This document shows, piece after piece, positions 1 through 6,755 of a stretch of 8,737 nucleotides of DNA. Source of the stretch: AEGEAN-183 sp964002385 (lineage in GTDB: Bacteria > Pseudomonadota > Gammaproteobacteria > Magnimaribacterales > Magnimaribacteraceae). The stretch covers positions 1 through 8,737 of the forward strand of contig CAXFFS010000050.1 of NCBI GenBank assembly GCA_964002385.1, in the 5' to 3' direction. A model generated the notes under the pieces. The model was not told the origin of the DNA, searched no databases, and saw only the letters and a list, made by a program, of their open reading frames with translations. The position numbers and the translations under genes were made by a program. Positions within the stretch are counted from its first letter, which is position 1; each line of letters opens with the position of its first letter.

Positions 1-14
1 CAAAATAAGGGATT

Positions 15-1220
15 ATGCCAGAAGAAGATAGAAAGCCAGGGCCTTGGTCAATAGCCAAGTCTATTACCAGCGGTGAACCTGAAACTACCAATTCACCTGA
101 ACCCGAGAAGCCGAAAACAATTGCTGAGCTTACGGAAAAAGATAAAGAAGATATGGACCCTTGGGTGCCTAAAATCATGAAACCTGTGCTTATCATGCGG
201 AGAGAATTGGCTGCTCTTCCAGACCTACAAAAGAAATTAGCGAACCAAGAGACCGAATATTCTGACTTTACTTCCAAGGCTGGGTACGCTCTGTCTTTAG
301 GGTTAAAAGAAAAAGAAATTTTCTTTTTTGGTGTGATGCAGTGGTTGGCTGTTGCGATTGCGTATTTGTTGTGGACGCAAATGCTTTTTTGGATTCCGCC
401 GGACGTGTGGGAAGCACTCTCAAATCAAGACGGTGCAGGACCGATAGACTATGCTCTAATCGTTTGGGCTTTTGTGTGTGTGGGTGTAGCAGCTTTTCCT
501 ATTGGTATTTTTTCGGGCTGCATGGGCGTGACTCATTTTCTGCATAAACAAGGCAGGGCATCAACCGTTGCCATGTGTCTCAAACTTAGCTTGCCTAATG
601 CTTGGCCTCTCTGGGCATTTCATTGGACCGATGGTTGGATTACTGTCAGGCAAATTATGAATCGACTTCCCCGTGATAACGATACAAGATCACCAGCCCA
701 AAAATTATACGAAGAAGCGCTTTACTACGCTTGGAAGGTTGGCATAGCTGGGGTTTTGCCAAGCATGGTTCTTGGCAAAGGTATGATTGAATCAGGTAAG
801 GAATCTATTGCTTTTGTTAGACAGCATGCAAAAGAAATCATCAAGTTAAGAGCTGCTTATTCAGGTTACTGTTGGATATTAGGTGTTTTGGCTTATGTCG
901 CGGGAATGCCTCTAATCATGTATTTGGATGACGGCACTGGGATGGGAAACAACATAGCGATGTTTTATTTTTACATGGCAGTTCCAATTTGTTTTGCAGT
1001 AGGGTTAATCATGTTTTTTTTAAGACCAATATACATCTTATCTTTGTGTAATCTTTATTCTGATTACCTAAAAGCCAACAACAAAACGGTTGAATTACCT
1101 GACAATCCGCCGAGAGCAATTAGTGCGCTCGTGGTTTTTGCTATTTTATGTATTGCCGTTCTTGTGGTCTTTTATTTTAGAGAAGCAATTGGACTCGCTG
1201 ATATTCTTTCAACAGTTTAA
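15..1220 (+). CDS. Multi-pass membrane protein of unknown function
   Basis: I do not recognise this 401-residue protein as a named family. Residues 1-100 are hydrophilic, rich in Pro, Glu and Lys, and probably cytoplasmic. Hydrophobic stretches follow at about 103-128, 146-172, 185-202 (weaker, Trp-rich), 238-254 (weaker), 283-304, 314-337 and 369-388, so it is an inner-membrane protein with roughly five to seven spans. A charged loop at about 258-280 (GKESIAFVRQHAKEIIKLR) separates the two membrane halves, and the C-terminal tail is short. No catalytic, transporter or nucleotide-binding motif is visible. The ATG at 15 is the first possible start because an in-frame TAA sits at 6-8; AAGGG at 7-11 is a close-spaced ribosome site. 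The gene is complete and converges on the split-barrel gene downstream with only 10 bp between stops. That it is a gene is near certain; its role is unknown. Confidence 0.85.
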   Translation: MPEEDRKPGPWSIAKSITSGEPETTNSPEPEKPKTIAELTEKDKEDMDPWVPKIMKPVLIMRRELAALPDLQKKLANQETEYSDFTSKAGYALSLGLKEKEIFFFGVMQWLAVAIAYLLWTQMLFWIPPDVWEALSNQDGAGPIDYALIVWAFVCVGVAAFPIGIFSGCMGVTHFLHKQGRASTVAMCLKLSLPNAWPLWAFHWTDGWITVRQIMNRLPRDNDTRSPAQKLYEEALYYAWKVGIAGVLPSMVLGKGMIESGKESIAFVRQHAKEIIKLRAAYSGYCWILGVLAYVAGMPLIMYLDDGTGMGNNIAMFYFYMAVPICFAVGLIMFFLRPIYILSLCNLYSDYLKANNKTVELPDNPPRAISALVVFAILCIAVLVVFYFREAIGLADILSTV

Positions 1221-1230
1221 AGCTTATTCC

Positions 1231-1650
1231 TTAACCTTTTCCGTAGTCTACACTCAACCAACGCTCTGGCTTTACTCGAACTATGATGCCGCCTGAGGTA
1301 TTACTGTTTTCCGCATATTGCTTACCTCCATCTTCCCCAAGATAACGCACTGCCATGGCAAGCAAGTCATCGTCACTGGATTCATCAATAGACACGACAG
1401 GCCCTTCAATACTGACGTATTTATAAGGCGGTTCTTCAGATTGAGACATTAAACTCAGACGCACCCCTACTTTTAGTAATTTTCCTTTGAGAGAATTGGG
1501 GTCAGTAATAAACCAAAGCTCTCCACCCGGTTCATAGTCATACCAAATAGGAATAGTCAGTGGACCTTTAGGGTTATCGCTGAGAGATAAAACACCTACG
1601 TGTAAACCAGCCAGAAAATCTTGTTTTTCTTCCTTTGTTATTGCAGTCAT
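1231..1650 (-). CDS. Pyridoxamine 5'-phosphate oxidase-like (PPOX) FMN/F420 split-barrel protein
   Basis: A complete 139-residue protein of the FMN-binding split-barrel superfamily. Visible family features are the N-terminal helix (TKEEKQDFLAG, residues 5-15), the first barrel strands ending in LTIPIWYDYE (31-40), the strand GELWFITDPNS (43-53) followed by the KGKLLKVGVRLSLM segment (55-68) where cofactor phosphate is usually held, a YVSIEGPVVSID strand (79-89), and the C-terminal RVKPERWLSVDYGKG (125-139). The length fits the small single-domain members. These bind FMN, F420 or haem and act as cytoplasmic oxidoreductases; sequence alone does not give the substrate, and true PdxH is longer. 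The ATG is well supported by AGGAG (1659-1663, minus strand) seven bases upstream. It is divergent from the exported-protein operon and may share its control region. A related gene starts at 8497. Confidence 0.85.
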   Translation of the reverse strand: MTAITKEEKQDFLAGLHVGVLSLSDNPKGPLTIPIWYDYEPGGELWFITDPNSLKGKLLKVGVRLSLMSQSEEPPYKYVSIEGPVVSIDESSDDDLLAMAVRYLGEDGGKQYAENSNTSGGIIVRVKPERWLSVDYGKG

Positions 1651-1711
1651 TCAGTTTCTCCTAAATTAATAAATGAATAAGACCTTTGGTCCTGATGCAT
1701 CCATTTTATTC

Positions 1712-1733
1712 TTTTTGCCATTTCTGGCAAAAA
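1712..1733. promoter_or_regulatory. Perfect inverted repeat in divergent intergenic region; candidate operator
   Basis: TTTTTGCCA (1712-1720), a four-base spacer TTTC (1721-1724), then TGGCAAAAA (1725-1733): a perfect 9-bp dyad. It lies between the split-barrel gene reading left from 1650 and the exported-protein operon reading right from about 1760. The T-run leads and the A-run follows on both strands, the reverse of a rho-independent terminator, so a transcription-factor operator fits better. A TATAAA at 1748-1753 could be the -10 of the rightward operon. A smaller dyad, GACC-TTT-GGTC, lies at 1681-1691. The binding protein is unknown. Confidence 0.5.
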
Positions 1734-1747
1734 CTTCTGAGCTGGTG

Positions 1748-1753
1748 TATAAA
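1748..1753 (+). promoter_or_regulatory. Possible -10 element of the rightward operon
   Basis: TATAAA lies 6 bp before the ATG at 1760. If used, transcription would begin close to that ATG and the message would be leaderless or nearly so, which would agree with the lack of any ribosome-binding site there. No good -35 is seen at the proper spacing; TTGCCA at 1715-1720, inside the palindrome, is too far upstream. Weak, by-eye assignment. Confidence 0.25.
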
Positions 1754-1759
1754 AACTAC

Positions 1760-2170
1760 ATGATTAAACAAATGAACCCTATTAAAAAAAGCCTTCTTAT
1801 CCTCTTTCTGCTGTGCTTTGCAGTTAGCGGCTACTCTGATGCCTCTAATTACGAGGTTGGCGATGTCTTTGAATCAAAAAAACGCACCACTTCGGTGGTT
1901 CTTTTTGAGTTAAAAGGCGATCTGCTCAGATTTATTAGACAACATGGAAGCAAAACTGGCTCTTTTAGGCAGATGGATACTAGTTACACTTATGAAGTGC
2001 AAAAAGGCGACAAGATTATACTTCTGAAGAGCTATAAGGAGGCAGAAGGTGAGGTCTTTCGAGTGGCATTAGTTGCAAAAAAGAAATCAAGGAAGCAAGA
2101 CAGTCCTTATTATTACGCAGTACCAAAACAATTTTATCAACTTGCGTTCGTGGAGCATCTAACCGAATAA
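1760..2170 (+). CDS. Small exported protein of unknown function
   Basis: I recognise no family. From the ATG at 1760 the protein has 136 residues; an ATG at 1772 gives 132. Either start yields a typical signal peptide: basic residues (NPIKK), then the hydrophobic core SLLILFLLCFAVSG, with cleavage likely near SDA/SN. The reading frame stays open back to an ATG at 1673, but that would put a non-signal-like stretch in front and would cover the palindrome at 1712-1733, so I reject it. The mature part is about 110 residues, basic and apparently beta-rich, with a YEVGDVFES start, a VQKGDKIILLKSY strand and a closing YYYAVPKQFYQLAFVEHL. No cysteines follow the signal sequence. It is first in a tight unit, 18 bp ahead of the epoxide hydrolase-like gene. 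No ribosome site is visible. It probably works in the periplasm. Confidence 0.7.
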   Translation: MIKQMNPIKKSLLILFLLCFAVSGYSDASNYEVGDVFESKKRTTSVVLFELKGDLLRFIRQHGSKTGSFRQMDTSYTYEVQKGDKIILLKSYKEAEGEVFRVALVAKKKSRKQDSPYYYAVPKQFYQLAFVEHLTE

Positions 2171-2188
2171 ATTTCTTATATTTTCTGA

Positions 2189-3253
2189 ATGAAAAGAATT
2201 TTTTTCTTATGTGCATTAGTAATATCTTTTCAATCTCTATCAGCAGAAATTGAAAAAAAAGGAAATCATGAGGTAGGTATGAATAAATCACCCTTAGAAG
2301 GCGTTAAATTTAGCTTTATAGAGGCTAATGGAATAAAGATGCGACTAGCGGAAATGGGTGAAGGCCCATTGGTGTTGTTAGCACATGGTTGGCCCGAATC
2401 TTGGTATTCCTGGCGCCACCAAATGGTTGGTCTTTCTAAAGCAGGATTTAGAGTTATAGCACCCGATATGAGAGGTTATGGCAAAACAGATGCTCCCTCT
2501 GAAATTGATCAATATGATATTAAACACCTGACTTCTGACATGGTAGGAATTCTTGATGCGTTGGGAGAGACTACGGCTTCTATAGTAGGGCATGACTGGG
2601 GAGCACCGGTGGCTACCTACAGCGCTCTTTTTTATCCAGAACGTTTCACTAGATTAGTCATCATGAGTGTTCCGTATAACGGAAGACAGGACCAGAATCC
2701 TATGGAGGGCATGAAGGCAGCATTTCAAGACAATTTCTTTTACATCCTTTATCACAATGAACCCAATGGAGTTGCAGAAAAGGAATACGACAAAGATCCA
2801 AGTGGTTTAATTAGTAGATTTTATCAATCTCCAGATTCTCCAAGAAAACCACCAAAAATTACGGACTCAAAGCGTAGTGCCGGAGGTTTCTTGCCCCGCA
2901 TAGGAGAAGCAGAAGGGTTGCCTGCTTGGTTTTCAAAAGAGGACTTGGATTATGTGGTAGGACAGTTTGAAGAATCGGGTTTTCGTGGCGGAGTTAATTA
3001 CTATAGAAACATAGAAAGGAACTGGAAATTAACTGAAGACCTAAAAGACCACAACATAAAAGTTCCCACCTTATTTCTTGCTGGTACCCAAGATATGGTC
3101 ATTGCAGGAGCTTCTAAAGAGTCCTTAGAGAGCTCTATGAAAGAAGTTATACCTTTGCTTGAAGAAGTTATTCTGCTTCCCAATATAGGACATTGGGTAC
3201 AACAAGAAGCTGCAGAACAAACCAATTCAATCCTTATTGATTTTCTAAAGTGA
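2189..3253 (+). CDS. Exported epoxide hydrolase-like alpha/beta hydrolase
   Basis: A 354-residue alpha/beta-fold hydrolase closely resembling soluble epoxide hydrolases, which add water to an epoxide to give a diol. The oxyanion-hole motif HGWPES is at 66-71 and the nucleophile elbow GHDWGA at 134-139 with Asp136. The cap carries the two ring-opening tyrosines expected by comparison with mammalian enzymes: Tyr188 in ILYHNEPNGVAE and Tyr272 in NYYRNIERNW. Asp302 (AGTQDMVI) and His335 (NIGHWVQQE) complete the triad. Residues 1-19 form a signal peptide (MKRIFFLCALVISFQSLSA), unlike most cytosolic relatives, so it should act in the periplasm. There is no clear ribosome site before the ATG, but the signal peptide fixes the start. 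Its TGA overlaps the GTG of the next gene. The native substrate is unknown. Confidence 0.88.
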   Translation: MKRIFFLCALVISFQSLSAEIEKKGNHEVGMNKSPLEGVKFSFIEANGIKMRLAEMGEGPLVLLAHGWPESWYSWRHQMVGLSKAGFRVIAPDMRGYGKTDAPSEIDQYDIKHLTSDMVGILDALGETTASIVGHDWGAPVATYSALFYPERFTRLVIMSVPYNGRQDQNPMEGMKAAFQDNFFYILYHNEPNGVAEKEYDKDPSGLISRFYQSPDSPRKPPKITDSKRSAGGFLPRIGEAEGLPAWFSKEDLDYVVGQFEESGFRGGVNYYRNIERNWKLTEDLKDHNIKVPTLFLAGTQDMVIAGASKESLESSMKEVIPLLEEVILLPNIGHWVQQEAAEQTNSILIDFLK

Positions 3254-4110
3254 AAACTACTCTTTCTATTACAAAGTTAGATAAGACCTTTGGTGCTGTA
3301 GTAGAAGGGCTAAAATTATCTAATTTAAGCGAGTCCCAGCCTAAAGAGATTTACAAACTTTGGCTTGAACATTCGCTACTTATTTTTCCAAACCAAAACC
3401 TAACCAAAGATGAGCAGGTTAAGTTTGCAAAATTATTTGGTCAAATGGAATTTGATATCACACCCATCAGTAATGTAAAAAAAGACGGGAGTATCAGAGA
3501 TCCAGTGGATGATGATATTGTCAAATCATTAAGAGGTAACATGGAATGGCACCATGACAGCACTTATATGCCAATTCAAGCCAAAGGGTCAGTTTTCACT
3601 GCTCATCAAGTACCCCCAGAGGGTGGAGAGACAGGATGGGCAGATATGACGGCTGCTTATGAAGCCCTAGATCCAAAAATGAAAGAAAAAATAAAAGACC
3701 TTTGTGCTTATCATTCTTATTCATATAGCCAAGCTAAATATAGGCACAAGCCTCAAGAAGAAAGTGAATTCAGCGGTTATGGTTTCGATGTAGACCCTAA
3801 GCCATTCCGCCCACTGGTTAAGACTCACCCAGAAACAGGAAGAAAATCATTGTTAATTGGTAGACATGCTTTTGGTATTCCTGGGATGGAAGAGGCTGAA
3901 TCGAAGGCCTTTCTGGATGACCTCAATGACTTTGCCTGTCAGGGAGACCGAGTTTATCACCACTGTTGGGATCCCGGTGATGCAGTAATTTGGGATAATA
4001 GGAATTTGATGCACCAGGCTTGTCCTTGGGATTTAAGCAAAGCGAGAATTATGTATCATTCAAGAATTCAAGGAGATGTTTCCAGTGAATCTGGACTAAA
4101 TTATCTTTAA
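3250..4110 (+). CDS. TauD/TfdA-family Fe(II)/2-oxoglutarate-dependent dioxygenase
   Basis: A complete 286-residue member of the TauD/TfdA family, cytoplasmic enzymes that couple 2-oxoglutarate decarboxylation to hydroxylation of a substrate, often releasing sulfite, sulfate or an ether fragment. The iron facial triad is His101 and Asp103 in WHHDSTY, plus His255 in NLMHQA. Asn97 matches the active-site Asn of TauD, and PPEGGETGWADMTAAYEAL (122-140) is the family core signature. Arg266 lies 11 residues after His255. The position 15 after that His, usually the 2-oxoglutarate-binding Arg, is His270, while Arg272 follows in HSRIQGD. The start is a GTG whose last two bases and the next A form the TGA of the upstream gene (4-bp overlap), indicating translational coupling. 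Substrate (taurine, alkyl sulfate, aryloxyacid or other) cannot be assigned. Confidence 0.9.
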   Translation: MKTTLSITKLDKTFGAVVEGLKLSNLSESQPKEIYKLWLEHSLLIFPNQNLTKDEQVKFAKLFGQMEFDITPISNVKKDGSIRDPVDDDIVKSLRGNMEWHHDSTYMPIQAKGSVFTAHQVPPEGGETGWADMTAAYEALDPKMKEKIKDLCAYHSYSYSQAKYRHKPQEESEFSGYGFDVDPKPFRPLVKTHPETGRKSLLIGRHAFGIPGMEEAESKAFLDDLNDFACQGDRVYHHCWDPGDAVIWDNRNLMHQACPWDLSKARIMYHSRIQGDVSSESGLNYL

Positions 4111-4114
4111 AGCA

Positions 4115-5644
4115 TTGAAGATTGTAGCCTTAATATTAGCTTTAATAACTTTAGGACTTCCTTTATTTGGAAAGGATAAAGAGATCACTATTCTGCATAC
4201 GAATGATTTTCATAGTGCTTTCGATCCTATTCCTGCCTACTGGTTAGAGGGATCGCCCAAGTTAGGTGGAGCCGCTTACTTATCTGCTTTAATTAACGAG
4301 TTAAGAGAAGAAGAAGACACAGTTTTCCTTTTTGATTCTGGAGATATGTTTACTGGCATGTTAGCGAATCTAACAGAAGGTGAAGCTTTAATGGAGATGA
4401 TGATGACCATGGAATACGATGCCTTAGGTATTGGAAACCATGAATTTGATTATGGTATTGAACCCTTTAAAAGAGGAATCCACAGGGTCTCTTTCCCTGT
4501 ACTTGGAGCCAATATTTTTTATAAGGGAACCGATCAATTATTCAGTAGGGCTTACACCATCTTAGAACGCGATGGCATTAGATTGGGGGTAATAGGGATC
4601 ATAGGACTGGATGCTCGAAGTGTAATTTTACCTTCTTACGTAGAAGATCTAGACTTTCGAGATCCCATCCCTTACGTCAGAAAAGGGGTAGAAGAGCTAA
4701 AACCGTTAGTTGATGTGATAGTTGTTTTAACTCATCAAGGTAAAACTGGACCCATGCAGACTGATGCTGAGCATAGACCCGAAGTACAAAGAGATTTTGA
4801 TGAAGACATAAAGTTAGCAGGCGCCGTTGAAGGAATTGATGTAATTGTTAGCGGTCACGCACATCGCGGCATAGAAGTTCCATATATCCATCCGAAAACC
4901 GGAACCTTAATCGTACAAACCTATGGGTACGGAACTCGGCTTGGTTACTTAAAACTGTTCTTTGATGGTGAAAAGGTAACCAGACACGAAGGAAGATTAT
5001 TAAAAGTATGGAGTGATAAGTTGAAGCCCGATCCTTTAGTGGAGAAAAAGATTTCCTATTACAAAGAAAAAGTAGACCACATAATCGGAGAAGTCGTGGG
5101 CTATTCAAACCTTAGGTTAGTAAGAGACTATGTAGCTGAGTCTTCATTAGGAAACTTTGCTACTGATGTTATAAAAGAGGTTACCAACTCAGAGTTAGCT
5201 TTTACAAATGCCGGAGGGTTACGGGCAGACTTGCCTGAAGGTTCGATTACCAAAGGGAATGTACTAGATGCTTTTCCTTTTCATAATACCGTGGTTTCCA
5301 CCTCTCTGAATGGCGCACAAATTACAGCTATCCTTGAGCAAGGTCTGTCTATGGAGAGAGGTATGATTCAAGTATCAGGCATTAGGGTTATTTATGATTT
5401 AAAAAAACCAATTAACAACAGGGTTTTAAATGTTGAAATAAATGGAAAACCTCTGGATAAGAAAAAAATGTATAAGGTCGGTACTCAGAGTTTCTTAGCT
5501 CAAGGAGGAGATCTCTACAACACTTTCTTAGAAGGAGAATATGAAGATAGAAAAATTAATTTATCTGAGGAAATAATTAATTATTTAAAAGCAAACAAAG
5601 AGATAAAAGAACCTAAGAGAGGAAGGTTGATTCCCGCTCAATAG
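4115..5644 (+). CDS. Exported 5'-nucleotidase / UshA-like metallophosphoesterase
   Basis: A 509-residue two-domain enzyme that removes phosphate from nucleotides or similar phosphomonoesters in the periplasm, with two metal ions. Metal ligands of the N-terminal calcineurin-like domain are visible: ITILHTNDFH (Asp31, His33), DSGD (Asp77), GNHEFD (Asn108, His109), LTHQG (His207) and GHAH (His248, His250). The C-terminal nucleotide-binding domain shows SSLGNFATD (343-351), TNAGGLRADLPEGSIT (364-379) and GGDLYNTF (464-471). Residues 1-19 form a signal peptide. The start is taken as TTG at 4115, 4 bp after the previous stop: the only upstream in-frame codons before a TAA at 4097-4099 are non-starts or ATT, and TTG places the signal peptide exactly. 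A Met-rich stretch (MEMMMTM, 93-99) precedes the GNHE motif. Its stop directly abuts the stop of the opposing gene. Confidence 0.92.
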   Translation: MKIVALILALITLGLPLFGKDKEITILHTNDFHSAFDPIPAYWLEGSPKLGGAAYLSALINELREEEDTVFLFDSGDMFTGMLANLTEGEALMEMMMTMEYDALGIGNHEFDYGIEPFKRGIHRVSFPVLGANIFYKGTDQLFSRAYTILERDGIRLGVIGIIGLDARSVILPSYVEDLDFRDPIPYVRKGVEELKPLVDVIVVLTHQGKTGPMQTDAEHRPEVQRDFDEDIKLAGAVEGIDVIVSGHAHRGIEVPYIHPKTGTLIVQTYGYGTRLGYLKLFFDGEKVTRHEGRLLKVWSDKLKPDPLVEKKISYYKEKVDHIIGEVVGYSNLRLVRDYVAESSLGNFATDVIKEVTNSELAFTNAGGLRADLPEGSITKGNVLDAFPFHNTVVSTSLNGAQITAILEQGLSMERGMIQVSGIRVIYDLKKPINNRVLNVEINGKPLDKKKMYKVGTQSFLAQGGDLYNTFLEGEYEDRKINLSEEIINYLKANKEIKEPKRGRLIPAQ

Positions 5645-6736
5645 CTAATCTAACTTGATAAAATCAATAAGAATTTTTGATAATTCTTCTGCGCGACTCC
5701 ATTGATAAAAATGACCTCCGCCAATATGAGGTGCGCTCTTAGCATTGGGTGCCATTTCCAAAATATCGCTTTCTATACCATTAGTTACTGGGTCGTCCCC
5801 AGCAAAGACAGATAAAAAAGGTTTATCTGAAGTCTTAAAGAATTCTCTTGCTAATCTTTGTGCTTCTAAAGATGAGTCGGGTAAAGTTGGTACATGGCTA
5901 GGCATGGCTCTTGGACCCATTTTGTATGAAGGATCTGGGAATGGAGCTTCATAAGCATTAAGAACATCTGAAGTAAACGGAGAGAATTTTTCTAGCCCCA
6001 ATCTTTGCAAAAAATAATGAGCCGCGACAGTTGGTCTTGATCTCTTGTCCATTTGGAAAGAGCAGAGAGTACCGATTGGCAAGTTTGGAGTATCCCAACA
6101 AAACTTTTGCCAATACATGAATTTTAAAGCTGGGTGAAAGTCTTCATTTTCATTATCGCTTCCATCCAATTTTCCATCCATTTGTTGAACTTGTTTTGCC
6201 ATAGAAAAGAGTGTGAGCTTGATCTTTTCATCTCTGAAAGCTTTTACTTTGTTTTGAAGGTCTTCCGATGCATCAGGATTGTAAGGCAACCCAGTATTTC
6301 CCATCGAAACTTTTAAGAACCTATCCGGCTCTTCCGTAACCATTCTAAGTCCTATCAAACCACCCCAATCTTGACCAAAAAAAGTAAGATTTTTGAAATC
6401 ATTTTGAATTAGCCACTGAGTCATCCAATCAACTTGTCTTTGATAACTATAGTCTTCTCTTGAAGCGGGCTTGTCTGACTTTCCATAGCCAGGCAGGTCA
6501 GGTGCAATAACTCTAATTCCTCCTGCAACTAAGTAGGGAATCATTTTTGAATACAGATAACTCCAGACAGGCTGGCCATGCATTGCTAGAAGTATTGGGC
6601 CATCTTTAGGGCCTTCATCAACGTGATGAATTCTTAAATCAGAGTCATCATGAGTTTTTATTGTTGTGTAATGCGGCTCGAAGGGGTAGCCCTTAATATT
6701 TTCGAATCGTTCATCAGGTGTTCTTAATATTTCCAT
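5645..6736 (-). CDS. Haloalkane dehalogenase-like alpha/beta hydrolase
   Basis: A 363-residue alpha/beta hydrolase related to subfamily I haloalkane dehalogenases (DhlA type), which hydrolyse a carbon-halogen bond through an ester intermediate. HGQPVWSYLYSKMIP (53-67) resembles the DhlA HGEPTWSYLYRKMIP, the elbow is FGQDWGG with nucleophile Asp123 and halide-binding Trp124, and AYEAPFPDPSY (261-271) is a close match to the family. Asp315 (GDDPVT) and His342 (GGGHFYQW) would complete the triad. A cap Trp (209 or 214, in YWQKFCW) may be the second halide ligand. It is about 50 residues longer than DhlA, mostly in a cap insertion at about 155-215 with an acidic SDNENEDF segment. No signal peptide, so cytoplasmic. 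It lies 19 bp after the sulfatase, in one transcription unit. Activity as fluoroacetate or epoxide hydrolase is less likely but not excluded. Confidence 0.82.
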   Translation of the reverse strand: MEILRTPDERFENIKGYPFEPHYTTIKTHDDSDLRIHHVDEGPKDGPILLAMHGQPVWSYLYSKMIPYLVAGGIRVIAPDLPGYGKSDKPASREDYSYQRQVDWMTQWLIQNDFKNLTFFGQDWGGLIGLRMVTEEPDRFLKVSMGNTGLPYNPDASEDLQNKVKAFRDEKIKLTLFSMAKQVQQMDGKLDGSDNENEDFHPALKFMYWQKFCWDTPNLPIGTLCSFQMDKRSRPTVAAHYFLQRLGLEKFSPFTSDVLNAYEAPFPDPSYKMGPRAMPSHVPTLPDSSLEAQRLAREFFKTSDKPFLSVFAGDDPVTNGIESDILEMAPNAKSAPHIGGGHFYQWSRAEELSKILIDFIKLD

Positions 6737-6755
6737 TTAAAATTTCTTTAGTAAA

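Noticed and set aside
1677..1690. 14-base match (ATAAGACCTTTGGT) with the start of the dioxygenase gene near 3281-3298
   Set aside because: Encodes a similar KTFG tetrapeptide in both places, but the match ends at once and could arise by chance in a window of this size; no sign of a duplicated gene fragment.
1673..1759. N-terminal extension of the small exported protein to an ATG at 1673
   Set aside because: It would bury the signal peptide behind about 30 residues and translate across the perfect palindrome at 1712-1733; no ribosome-binding site precedes it.
2016..2291. Minus-strand open frame opposite the small exported protein and epoxide hydrolase start
   Set aside because: Lies opposite well-supported genes, has no domain or ribosome site, and its translation looks like an antisense shadow.
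5655..5667. Small hairpin TTGAT-AAA-ATCAA near the convergent stops as a terminator
   Set aside because: Only five AT-rich base pairs, inside the dehalogenase-like coding end and without a T-run; too weak.
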